The notes beneath the pieces were generated by a model, which had not been told where the DNA came from, did not search any database, and was given only the letters and a program-made list of their open reading frames with translations. A stretch of DNA of 64,000 nt from Clostridiaceae bacterium BRH_c20a. Its GTDB lineage: Bacteria; Bacillota; Peptococcia; Peptococcales; BICA1-8. The translations under genes and the position numbers were made by a program. Location: positions 62,001 to 126,000 of the forward strand of contig LADT01000053.1 in the NCBI GenBank assembly GCA_000961765.1. The letters are read 5' to 3'. Positions 11,981 through 19,853 of the stretch are shown piece by piece. Each line of letters starts with the position of its first letter. Position 1 is the first letter of the stretch.

Positions 11981-12703
11981 TTAAAGCACCAATGTTCTGC
12001 CGTTATCCTTAAGCCACTTCCTCCATACTTCATAATCAGGCTTGAAGCTGGCTACTAATTGCCAAAACTGCTGAGAATGGTTCATGAACTTCAGATGGGC
12101 TAATTCATGGATTATTAAATAATCGATAACATCCTCAGGAGCCATGATAACTCGCCAGTTTAAATTAAGATTGCTTTTACTTGAGCAGCTTCCCCACCTT
12201 GTTGCTTGATTTTTTATCCGTAATTGGTTGTACTTTAAGCCCATAATTTTAGAGTAATGCTCTAGTTTTTCTTGATAAACCTGGTGGGCTTGATTTTTAT
12301 ACCATTTACTGAGCTCTTCTTTAACTAGATGCAGCCAATAATTTTCGGGTATATTTTCCGGCAGATAAACCCAAATCACCTTATCAATAAGTTTGTGATA
12401 AGGTTTAGAGCCTTGGTATAGCTTAGTTTGAAGCATATAGCTTCTTCCCTGCAAAAGATAAATCTCACCCGCTTGATAATTCTTTTGGGGATTCTTTACC
12501 TCTGATCGCTTATTAGCCTCTAATGTTTTTAAAATCCAAGCCTTCTTATCCTCCACAAACCCTTTTACTTTTTGTTCATTTGACCCTCGGGGAAAAGAAA
12601 CTCTCACTTTATCATTGATAATAGTAATCCTAATTTGTTTGGCCTTAGTGCTGGGGCACATTTCATAAAATATTTCGGTTTTACTAATTTTACAATAGTT
12701 CAT
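11981..12703 (-). CDS. YgjP-like (DUF45) zinc metalloprotease
   Basis: The HELAHLKFMNHSQQFW segment near residue 200 gives the HExxH zinc site and the downstream H typical of the YgjP/M48-like family, and the upstream RWGSCSSKSNLNLNWR block is the family signature. 240 residues, no signal peptide or membrane helix, so cytoplasmic. Physiological role of the family is not well defined; some members are associated with restriction systems, but no restriction gene is near here. It overlaps the end of the EamA gene by 14 bases, so it is co-translated. Confidence 0.9.
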   Translation of the reverse strand: MNYCKISKTEIFYEMCPSTKAKQIRITIINDKVRVSFPRGSNEQKVKGFVEDKKAWILKTLEANKRSEVKNPQKNYQAGEIYLLQGRSYMLQTKLYQGSKPYHKLIDKVIWVYLPENIPENYWLHLVKEELSKWYKNQAHQVYQEKLEHYSKIMGLKYNQLRIKNQATRWGSCSSKSNLNLNWRVIMAPEDVIDYLIIHELAHLKFMNHSQQFWQLVASFKPDYEVWRKWLKDNGRTLVL

Positions 12704-13598
12704 TTTTATCAGCCTGCTTTTCCCATCTATTAAAGTTAATAGATAATATCAATATCCCAGCAAGTAATAAAAGGAGACCCACTAAAGCTTGAGGGTTAAG
12801 CTTTTCTCCAAGAATAAAAATTCCCAACACCGCCGCTGTCAGAGGTTCGGCTAAAGTCAGGGTAACGGCATCTGCCACAGATATTTTGGCTAGTCCCCGA
12901 GAAAATAACAAATAGGCAACTGCCGTGGCAAAGACCCCCAGGTGTAGTGCCGCTACTGAACCTCTCCAATCCATTAACCATGTCAAATCACTAATAAATA
13001 ATAAGGGGGATAAAATAATTGCTCCTAAGGAAAAAACAACAGCAACAACCAGCTCCGAAGGATGCTTGTCTAAAAGTTCTTTACTGGTAAGTGCATATAC
13101 GGCATAGGCAAGTCCTGCACCTAAAGCCATCAATATACCTACTATATTTAAGCTAATATCTTTCTCTGACATTAAAAGAAATATGTTCCCCAAAATAGCC
13201 AAACAGGTGGCTACTTTCCATTTGCCGCTAGGTTTTTCACTCCTTACAAGATAACCTAATATCCCGGCAAATACCGGTGCACTTCCTATGGTTACAATAG
13301 TTCCTACCGCAACTCCAGTTTTGGAGACTCCAGCAAAGAAAAAAGGTTGATAAGCGGCCATACTTACTGCGGCTACAACAGTTGGTAAGAAGGGCCAGCC
13401 TTTAAAACCTCGCCAAGAACCTTTCATTAGAGCAAAAATAAACAGTACTGTTCCACCTATAGCTAAGCGTACTGCACCAATAGTTAGTGGGCTTGCCCCC
13501 GTTGGAGCAAGGGCCTGGGAAGTTCCTGTTGTTCCCCATAACATAGCTGCTGCTATAACCAAAAGAGCTGAGCCGGTTTGGACTTTTGTATTTTTCAT
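12690..13598 (-). CDS. EamA/DMT-family transporter
   Basis: Ten hydrophobic segments in 302 residues arranged as two EamA repeats, beginning LLVIAAAMLWGTTGTSQALAP and with the second repeat from VGILMALGAGLAYAVYALTSKELL. The family exports amino acids or other metabolites. The neighbours (FAH-family protein, nitroreductase upstream, YgjP downstream) do not reveal the substrate. About 75 bases separate it from the FAH gene. Confidence 0.9.
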   Translation of the reverse strand: MKNTKVQTGSALLVIAAAMLWGTTGTSQALAPTGASPLTIGAVRLAIGGTVLFIFALMKGSWRGFKGWPFLPTVVAAVSMAAYQPFFFAGVSKTGVAVGTIVTIGSAPVFAGILGYLVRSEKPSGKWKVATCLAILGNIFLLMSEKDISLNIVGILMALGAGLAYAVYALTSKELLDKHPSELVVAVVFSLGAIILSPLLFISDLTWLMDWRGSVAALHLGVFATAVAYLLFSRGLAKISVADAVTLTLAEPLTAAVLGIFILGEKLNPQALVGLLLLLAGILILSINFNRWEKQADKNELL

Positions 13599-13673
13599 CG
13601 TATCAATCCTTTCATGATCTTCGCCTTATCTCAAAAAATGCCAGCTTTGACTACATTATGGATTGGCATAAGG

Positions 13674-14297
13674 TTACTTTTTAAATGTACAAGTCCCCAG
13701 TATTTCTCCTCCAAATAATAAGGAAATCTGATCACCATCATGCACTTTTCCAACACCTTCAGGAGTCCCGGTAAAAATGATATCTCCTACTCCGAGGCCA
13801 AAGTGATCTGCGGTAAAATCCACAATTGTTTGGGGATCAAAAATCATATTTTTAATATTACCTAGTTGAACTTGCTCCCCATTTTTTATTAATGCAAAAT
13901 CTTCCTGTTCACACTTCTCTATTCCAGGAAAATCAATAAATTTACTTAATACTGCAGAATTTTGAAAACCTTTAGCCAAAAGCCAGGGGTAGCCTTTTTC
14001 CTTAAGCTCATCCTGAACATCCCTTAAGGTTAAATCAATGCCTATGGCCATACTGTTAACAAGTTCGTCCACTTTGATACCCTTTTCATATGGCTTACCT
14101 ATACGAAGAACTAATTCGGCTTCATAATGAACAGAACCTTGATTAGCTGGCAAGATAATGTCTTGCCCATTTGCTTCCACTAAAGCATGGGTAGGTTTGA
14201 GAAACAAAAAGGGGGATGTGGGTACTTTATTATTTAATTCCTTTGCATGCAAAACGTAATTTCTGCCAACACAGTAAATATTTTTAATTGGAGTCAT
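13674..14297 (-). CDS. Fumarylacetoacetate hydrolase (FAH) family protein
   Basis: FAH-fold enzyme of about 207 residues. It starts MTPIKNIYCVGRNYVLHAKEL, and carries the E-x-E...D metal ligands of the family (HYEAELVLRIGK and GIDLTLRDVQ) and the C-terminal IIFTGTPEGVG block. Members are hydratases, oxaloacetate decarboxylases/tautomerases or acylpyruvate hydrolases. I chose the ATG preceded by GAGGG at seven bases; an earlier in-frame ATG next to the preceding stop has no ribosome site. It follows the nitroreductase gene closely. Reaction unresolved. Confidence 0.88.
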   Translation of the reverse strand: MTPIKNIYCVGRNYVLHAKELNNKVPTSPFLFLKPTHALVEANGQDIILPANQGSVHYEAELVLRIGKPYEKGIKVDELVNSMAIGIDLTLRDVQDELKEKGYPWLLAKGFQNSAVLSKFIDFPGIEKCEQEDFALIKNGEQVQLGNIKNMIFDPQTIVDFTADHFGLGVGDIIFTGTPEGVGKVHDGDQISLLFGGEILGTCTFKK

Positions 14298-14317
14298 AGC
14301 TATTCCCTCTTTCATTT

Positions 14318-15124
14318 TTAATTGCTTATTCTAAATACTGCTATATCCTCTCCGCCTAAGTACTCCCAGACCCCTTTTGCACCACTAGTTAAGGCCCCTA
14401 TTTCCAAATGGAGCATAGCTATCCCACAATCCAAGCGTTTGGAAATATTAGAAAGGTTTGAAACCATGTCCGGTTTGTCCACCGAAATCTTAATCCAATC
14501 TTTATCAACTATAAAACGCCAGGGCTGCCTGTTTACTGCTGATGGAGAAAGACGGGCGGCCTCTAAAGAAGTTCTTACCCATGTAGGCCATTCATTTTCC
14601 GGCAGCCCACTACACATCTTATCTAGTTCTTGCCTTTTATGATGGGGCTTCATGCGGTAAAAAAACTTCTCTGTTAAGCTATGTTCTTCCAAAGCATAAC
14701 CAACAGGAGTAATGGATATCACTTTCTCATGGGCACCGAAGGATATATGTTTTGCTACTTCTTCAGGCTTAAAAAACCCCCCCACCCAACAGGTTCCTAA
14801 ACCTAAGGCTGTAGCCTCTAAAATAAAGGACTCACCTAAATAACCTACCTTTTCTTGGACATGGGTATCATTAATATCACCAATAAATGCTGCGTACATG
14901 GGAGCCCCTTTAATTTTCCCATAGGAGCCAATAGCTCCCTTCAGTACCGTCTCCGGGTCATGGGGCACAAAAATTATTCTTACTCCTGTAACACAATGGT
15001 TAAGGTTTTGGCAAAAGCTTATAAAATGCTCAATTTCCTTTTCTGTTAGAGCTTTAGTTAAATATGCTCTTCGAGAGCGACGCTTAAAAATAGCATCATA
15101 CCAGCGTTCCGTGGGAATAATCAT
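14318..15124 (-). CDS. Nitroreductase-like flavoprotein, TM1586 type
   Basis: 268 residues beginning WYDAIFKRRSRRAYLTKALT, the FMN-binding start of the nitroreductase fold, with a second half-domain from WPTWVRTSLEAARLSPSAVNRQPWRF, which is the conserved FMN contact. The double-domain, single-chain arrangement fits the TM1586-type subfamily. Probable NAD(P)H-dependent reductase; substrate unknown. First gene of the 11.98-15.12 kb minus-strand set. Confidence 0.85.
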   Translation of the reverse strand: MIIPTERWYDAIFKRRSRRAYLTKALTEKEIEHFISFCQNLNHCVTGVRIIFVPHDPETVLKGAIGSYGKIKGAPMYAAFIGDINDTHVQEKVGYLGESFILEATALGLGTCWVGGFFKPEEVAKHISFGAHEKVISITPVGYALEEHSLTEKFFYRMKPHHKRQELDKMCSGLPENEWPTWVRTSLEAARLSPSAVNRQPWRFIVDKDWIKISVDKPDMVSNLSNISKRLDCGIAMLHLEIGALTSGAKGVWEYLGGEDIAVFRISN

Positions 15125-15316
15125 TTTTTACCTCCAAATTACTTTAGTGCATCAGTGAAACAGTGAAAGAGTCAACTAGATAAACTATGGTAATAGAAAT
15201 GTTTCTGGGCTCTGGGCTCTGAATACTGAGCACGAATGTGGAAATACTTGTTATAGTACTATTGTATGGAAAAAAAATATCTTTTCAATACTAAAAATGC
15301 TTATTCTTTTGTAAAC

Positions 15317-15361
15317 CAGTGATTTTTATCACTGAGTTGTTAAATAATAGTGGTGTATAAT
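15317..15361 (+). promoter_or_regulatory. CRP/FNR-type operator and -10 box upstream of the cupin gene
   Basis: CAGTGATTTTTATCACTG (15317-15334) is a palindrome with seven-base arms and contains both GTGA-N6-TCAC and TGAT-N4-ATCA. A perfect TATAAT follows at 15356-15361, with a poor -35 (TGAGTT). Taking transcription to start about seven bases after the -10 box, the palindrome centre falls near -42, the class II activator position of CRP/FNR proteins. Confidence 0.65.
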
Positions 15362-15391
15362 TAGGACAAGAGAAAAATGGAGGTGTTAATT

Positions 15392-15727
15392 ATGGAAAAG
15401 AATTTAATTAAAAACATTGAGTTTAGTAAAGCTTTAAATTTAGCAGGTCTAGTAGAATATAAACCAGGGCAGGTCATCAGTCAAACCCTTGTACAAAACC
15501 CCCATGTTAGTATAACCTTATTTGCTTTAAGCGCCGGTGAAGGCATCAGCACCCATACTACACCTGGTGATGCTATGGTCTACATACTTGATGGAGAAGC
15601 AGAAATTACTATAGGTAACGAAACTGTTACTCCAACTACCGGCCAAACCGTTATCATGCCTTCTAATATACCTCACGGGCTAGAAGCGAGAAAAAACTTT
15701 AAAATGCTCCTGATTATTGTGAAATGA
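15392..15727 (+). CDS. Small single-domain cupin protein
   Basis: 111 residues forming one cupin barrel. Metal-site residues are visible in ISTHTTPGDAMVYILDGE and in MPSNIPHGLEA (the last His). It resembles small anaerobe cupins that bind a metal and an unknown ligand. The start used has GGAGG eight bases upstream; an earlier in-frame ATG overlaps that site. It is one of only two convincing intact plus-strand genes in the window and has its own promoter with a CRP/FNR-type palindrome, suggesting control by redox state or a small effector. Confidence 0.88.
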   Translation: MEKNLIKNIEFSKALNLAGLVEYKPGQVISQTLVQNPHVSITLFALSAGEGISTHTTPGDAMVYILDGEAEITIGNETVTPTTGQTVIMPSNIPHGLEARKNFKMLLIIVK

Positions 15728-15754
15728 AGCTCTAGATTATTGTGAAATGAAGCT
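15712..15754 (+). repeat. 20-base direct duplication at the cupin gene end
   Basis: GATTATTGTGAAATGAAGCT occurs at 15712-15731 and again at 15735-15754. The first copy includes the stop codon, so the second is an untranslated echo: a recent small tandem duplication. Confidence 0.9.
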
Positions 15755-15799
15755 ATACTTTAGGATTGAGAAATGTCAAAATAGGAACGTCCCCAACTA

Positions 15800-15836
15800 G
15801 AAAAAGGTGGTTAGGAGTGAGCTCCTAACCACTTTA
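15800..15836. terminator. Terminator between convergent cupin and GntR genes
   Basis: GTGGTTAGGAG and CTCCTAACCAC form an 11-pair stem with a four-base loop. On the minus strand it is followed by CTTTTTCT right after the gntR stop; it may also stop the plus-strand cupin transcript. Confidence 0.85.
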
Positions 15837-15837
15837 T

Positions 15838-16509
15838 TTATTGATTATCAAATTTAACATTTTCCAAGAATATTGCTAAACCCTCACTTTGATGCTGGCA
15901 CATAAGTTTTTCAGCGGTTGCTGCTTCACCATTAGCAATAGCTTGAATTATTGCTTTATGGTCTTCAATGGATTTAGTATTACGCTGTGGACTGTATGCA
16001 AATAGTGCCCGTGCCCGATCTGTTCTAGCTGTTAGATCACTTATCATTTTCTTCAGATGGTCATTATCACAGTTCTCATATATTGTCTGATGAAATAATA
16101 TATTGAGCTTACTGTACTGACGGAAATCCTGTTTATCTATCGAGGTCTGCATTCTACTAATTTGGTTTTCTAAATCTTTCAGAAATTTAATATTTGTATT
16201 TTTAGTTGCCAAAAATGTGGCATGACCCTCTAAGATAACTCTAATATCACTTAATTGCCGAAAATCCTTTTCAGATAACTTGCTGACAACAACTTCACTA
16301 TGAGCGGAAACCTCAATTAGGCCTTCCGCTTCTAAGATTTTAACAGCTTCCCGAACAGGGATAGCGCTAACACCAAGCTCACTTGCTACTTTTCTTAGTA
16401 TAATTCTCTCTCCGGGCTTTAAATCACCAGATACTATCGCTTCCCTTAAAGTAGAATAAATCATTTCCGCTTTTGTTTTACATTGTAATGGTGTATGCAA
16501 GTCCCCCAT
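15838..16509 (-). CDS. GntR-family regulator with FCD ligand domain
   Basis: 223 residues: winged helix (about 14-78, with GDLKPGERIILRKVASELGVS and PVREAVKILEAEGLIEV) followed by an all-helical FCD domain (about 90-215) that usually binds a carboxylate effector. GGAGG precedes the ATG by seven bases. An AT-rich element matching those in front of the island operons overlaps its own putative promoter, suggesting autoregulation. It sits at the left edge of the catabolic island and is the natural candidate for the island's regulator. DNA binding to these sites is inferred. Confidence 0.93.
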   Translation of the reverse strand: MGDLHTPLQCKTKAEMIYSTLREAIVSGDLKPGERIILRKVASELGVSAIPVREAVKILEAEGLIEVSAHSEVVVSKLSEKDFRQLSDIRVILEGHATFLATKNTNIKFLKDLENQISRMQTSIDKQDFRQYSKLNILFHQTIYENCDNDHLKKMISDLTARTDRARALFAYSPQRNTKSIEDHKAIIQAIANGEAATAEKLMCQHQSEGLAIFLENVKFDNQ

Positions 16510-16567
16510 TATTCAACCTCCTTACAGCCTTTAGCCTATATAGCTTTATCCACGTATGTGACCTTAA

Positions 16568-16586
16568 TAATATATTATATATTTCG
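16568..16586. promoter_or_regulatory. Island operator a, upstream of gntR
   Basis: Minus strand CGAAATATATAATATATTA. It overlaps a plausible promoter (TTGCAA, 17 bases, TATATT) for the GntR gene. It shares the CGAAATATATAATATAT part with the element at 36.3 kb. Confidence 0.55.
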
Positions 16587-16613
16587 ACATTTTGCAACTT
16601 TTGCAACGAAAAA

Positions 16614-16814
16614 TTATAGACTGGTTAGAGGAAATACTATTTTTATACAATCCTTAGGACAATCCATACGACAGGCACCACAATACCAACACTCTTCAGG
16701 ATACAAGACTTTGGGCTTTTGGGTGCCCTCATCCATAAAAATTAAATCGCCCGGACAATTAACATCACATAACCCACACCCATTACAAAGTTTCTCATCT
16801 ATTAGAATAGCCAT
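16614..16814 (-). CDS. 2[4Fe-4S] ferredoxin, AprB-like partner
   Basis: 66 residues with two [4Fe-4S] motifs: CNGCGLCDVNCP and CWYCGACRMDCP. This two-cluster layout resembles the short iron-sulfur subunits that accompany AprA-type flavoproteins. The start MAILIDEKLC has AAAGGAG at eight bases; the longer in-frame start overlaps that site. It is the last gene of the 25.4-16.6 kb transcript and lies 22 bases after the flavoprotein gene, so it is likely its electron-transfer subunit. Confidence 0.9.
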   Translation of the reverse strand: MAILIDEKLCNGCGLCDVNCPGDLIFMDEGTQKPKVLYPEECWYCGACRMDCPKDCIKIVFPLTSL

Positions 16815-16836
16815 AGTCAATTCTCCTTTCAATCAA

Positions 16837-18534
16837 TTATAGATTATAAGGCTCTACACGTTTTAATATTATTTGACCCTTTTCAAGCTTTTGGTGGAGG
16901 GAACAATGCCACTCTTTTCTGCTTTCCGGAAAATCACCCCGATAATGGGATATGCCGAATCGGCTTTCCTCCCTTTCTAAAGCACCTCTGACTACAGCTT
17001 TAGATACCTCCAACAAATCTCTAAACTCAAATAAACGCATTAATTCATGCAGGTTTTCCGTCTTAGCAGTAATAAGTAAGTTACCTAATTTATTAAGTTC
17101 AGCTTGGGCTGCTTCCAAACCCATTTTACTCCTTCCAATACCTACGTAAAGAGTCATAACCTGACGTAATTTCTCCTCAAGCTCGCAAGGCTTAAGTCCA
17201 TCCATATTTGCAAGATGTTTAAATATGGATTGCTTCATGCCTTGAACAGTTTCTGGTGAAATCTCTAATCTACCTCCACCGCCACTTAAAACATACTTTG
17301 CCGCTTCTTCGCCGGCAGTATCACCTACACACATAGAGCCTGAAAGACTTCCTACCGCTACAGTACATGCACCGCCAGCGAAAAGTCCAGGTATTGTAGT
17401 TTCACATTCAGGTGTAATATTGATACCACTGACAGAACCTAAAAATGCGGGAAGCTGACCTTCAGAGATTTGTACTTCCATTAAGTCATTCCGGACATCT
17501 ACACCTTTTTGTTCGCAATAATCGAGGAAAGTGTTTTTATCAACTGGCAAAAGATTATTAATAAGATGATTTAGATCTTCTTCAGAAAGATGACGCAAAT
17601 CAAAATAACAAGGTCCTCTTCCCTCTTTTAACTCCCAGTATACACCCCAGGGCATTATCCAGCGGGGACCCTTTTCGCCTTTTTCATGGTATTTAAATAA
17701 GAAGCGTTCACCTAAACCATTTACAATATAGCCTCCCATACCGACAATAGCATTTAAGGCAGAGGCGCTAAAGTTGACAGGAGTTAGGGTATAGTTGACA
17801 AACTCCATATTCTTGATTTCAGCTCCGGCCCGGAAAGCCATAGCTTGAGCACCACCGTTATTATATGGGCTGTGCCAGCTATTATAAGGCATGCTGGCCT
17901 GATTATTATAGAATCGAGTAACATTACCGGTAGCAACAATAGTTGCTTTTGCTAAGAATACATAGAAATCACCTTTGCGGATATCAAAACCAACTGCACC
18001 AATTACACCGGTTTCATTTACAAGTAAATCAACGATATTTATTCTGCGAAAAAACTTTACACCAATTTTCTTAGCCTCTTTACTAATAGTAGGTTTCAAG
18101 TTTCTACCATCAAAGTTTATAAAGTATTCCCCGGGCTGACCAAATGAGCCAGTTCTGATATAGGCATCATTCTCTGTATCTTCCCGCATGGGTACACCCA
18201 GCTCTTCTAAATACTTCAATAAGTTTTTTATCCTAGAGAGATATACTTTTGGGGGGATATTCATATCAACTAGTCCCTGGGTTAAGCGATGATACCAAGT
18301 CATAAAAGCTTCATTAGTATCCCAATCTGGACCAGTATCTAGTACAGCGAGAAAGTGATCATTACCTGCTGCTCCACACCCACTACGGTCAATACCAGCT
18401 TTATCTACTAGAGCTACGTCCAGACCCTGCCTTCTAGCAGCTAAAGCTGCCATAGTACCGGCAGATCCTCCACCAATAACTAATACGTCAACATTTACTA
18501 CATTTTCATTGAAATTATTATTTTTTAGATTCAT
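16837..18534 (-). CDS. FAD flavoprotein related to AprA/fumarate reductase
   Basis: 565 residues. FAD dinucleotide fold at 16-40 (VLVIGGGSAGTMAALAARR, then VDKAGIDRSGCGAAGND), a second FAD motif at TIPGLFAGGACTVAVGSLSGS, and the C-terminal helical domain of the fumarate reductase/APS reductase superfamily. It lacks the neighbours of a real APS reductase pathway (no sat, no dsr). I call it an AprA-like oxidoreductase of unknown substrate, paired with the two-cluster ferredoxin downstream. A cytoplasmic redox step on an imported acid is likely. Confidence 0.8.
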   Translation of the reverse strand: MNLKNNNFNENVVNVDVLVIGGGSAGTMAALAARRQGLDVALVDKAGIDRSGCGAAGNDHFLAVLDTGPDWDTNEAFMTWYHRLTQGLVDMNIPPKVYLSRIKNLLKYLEELGVPMREDTENDAYIRTGSFGQPGEYFINFDGRNLKPTISKEAKKIGVKFFRRINIVDLLVNETGVIGAVGFDIRKGDFYVFLAKATIVATGNVTRFYNNQASMPYNSWHSPYNNGGAQAMAFRAGAEIKNMEFVNYTLTPVNFSASALNAIVGMGGYIVNGLGERFLFKYHEKGEKGPRWIMPWGVYWELKEGRGPCYFDLRHLSEEDLNHLINNLLPVDKNTFLDYCEQKGVDVRNDLMEVQISEGQLPAFLGSVSGINITPECETTIPGLFAGGACTVAVGSLSGSMCVGDTAGEEAAKYVLSGGGGRLEISPETVQGMKQSIFKHLANMDGLKPCELEEKLRQVMTLYVGIGRSKMGLEAAQAELNKLGNLLITAKTENLHELMRLFEFRDLLEVSKAVVRGALEREESRFGISHYRGDFPESRKEWHCSLHQKLEKGQIILKRVEPYNL

Positions 18535-18568
18535 AATCTACACCTCCACATATATGTGCCTAACTTGG

Positions 18569-19687
18569 CTAATCAACCTTTTCCAAGATGTGAATACCTC
18601 CGCCAGCTCGATCTGTGGTATATATGATGCCATTTGCCTCCACATACACATCAGTGGTCTGGATGGCTTCTACACCCGGTGGATCCGCAGGAACGTAAGA
18701 ATCAACTTCAACTGGATTACAAGGATCTGAGATATCAACAACCCTAATACCGGCATTATTATAGGTTACAAAAATTAATTCTTCACTTTGGAAAGTACCT
18801 GGCCAGTTTTCATGCAAGTTATGGGGCCCAAACCTTAATCCCTTATTACAGTAATCTCCCTGGGGAACAGGAAATTTAGATAGAACTTTCGGTGCCTTTT
18901 CATCCTGAATATCAATTACTCGCACGTACTTTGGTGGTTCTTGACATTTGTCTCGAGTAGACTCATCAGTGACGATTAATAAATTCCGGCCTGGAAGAGG
19001 CAGAGCTGTATGAGTGCATCCTCCATCTTCCGGAGACCAGCATATACTATTTATTACTTTGATATTGGACAGGTCAGTAGTATCAAGTATATACATTCCA
19101 CCATCCCACATCCCAAGATAAGCCCGGTTACCATTAGGTATTGCGTGGTGTAATTTATATTTTAAGCCTTGGGGCCAGTTAGGGGTTTCCCCGCCTTGAG
19201 TCCATTGACCTGGCAGCCACCAACGACCGGTCTCTACCGGTTTTTCCGGGTTCTTCATGTCAATAATTAATAACATCCTGTCTAAATAACCTTCCGGAAC
19301 TGCAGTTACATATGCATAACGTCCTCCTGTATAGGTTATGCGATGGACTCCATGACCGCCTGTATTATAAAAACTAATTTCTTTAGGCTTTTTGGGATTA
19401 CTTATATCAAAAACCGAAAAGCCTACTTTTTCTGCTTTTTCGGTTCCCCTTTGTTCATAGTTAACAAATAACAGTTCATCAACAATCTGGACCTTAGGAG
19501 ACATAGTATTTTTAAACCCCGGTAATTCACCCACCATTTTAGGCTCTCGAGGATTACTTATATCTAAAATACTTGTTCCTTTTCCAGGTGTTAAATGACC
19601 AACATATAAATGATTGCGAAATGGCATAGATTGCATTGTTTTTCCAAAGCCATTTAAATCGGTATGTCCTAATAATTTAATTGTCAT
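18569..19687 (-). CDS. LVIVD-repeat beta-propeller protein
   Basis: 372 residues made of repeats of the type ILDISNPREPKMVGE, FDISNPKKPKEISF, VIDIQDEKAPKVLSKF and VVDISDPCNPVEVDSY, typical of LVIVD beta-propellers and reminiscent of the fold of selenium-binding proteins. His and Cys residues are frequent (GGHGVHR, KLHHAIPNG, GGCTHTALP, GPHNLHENW) and could bind a metal. There is no signal peptide, so it appears cytosolic, unlike many LVIVD proteins. The start follows GGGA at suitable spacing. It lies between the AOR and AprA-like genes; role unknown. Confidence 0.8.
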   Translation of the reverse strand: MTIKLLGHTDLNGFGKTMQSMPFRNHLYVGHLTPGKGTSILDISNPREPKMVGELPGFKNTMSPKVQIVDELLFVNYEQRGTEKAEKVGFSVFDISNPKKPKEISFYNTGGHGVHRITYTGGRYAYVTAVPEGYLDRMLLIIDMKNPEKPVETGRWWLPGQWTQGGETPNWPQGLKYKLHHAIPNGNRAYLGMWDGGMYILDTTDLSNIKVINSICWSPEDGGCTHTALPLPGRNLLIVTDESTRDKCQEPPKYVRVIDIQDEKAPKVLSKFPVPQGDYCNKGLRFGPHNLHENWPGTFQSEELIFVTYNNAGIRVVDISDPCNPVEVDSYVPADPPGVEAIQTTDVYVEANGIIYTTDRAGGGIHILEKVD

Positions 19688-19763
19688 TACTCTCATCCCT
19701 TCCCGAGATATTTACGGACATAAATAAAACTTACTTCAGGTGGTGTTTTTACCCTTGTTGTAC

Positions 19764-19787
19764 ACTAGACTCCATCTGAAGTCTAGT
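19764..19787 (-). other. Intercistronic hairpin before the LVIVD gene
   Basis: ACTAGACT and AGTCTAGT form a perfect eight-pair stem with an eight-base loop in the 160-base gap between the AOR and LVIVD genes. No U-tract follows. It could tune expression of the two halves of the operon. Confidence 0.45.
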
Positions 19788-19853
19788 TGAGTTATCCAGG
19801 GACTTTTATCTCCCGTTTTATTTTCTAAAACAGCTTGAGTCTAATGGAGGCAG

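Noticed and set aside
16614-18534. APS reductase (aprAB) and hence a sulfate reducer
   Set aside because: The flavoprotein is only AprA-like; sat, qmo and dsr genes are absent and the pair is part of an organic-acid operon.
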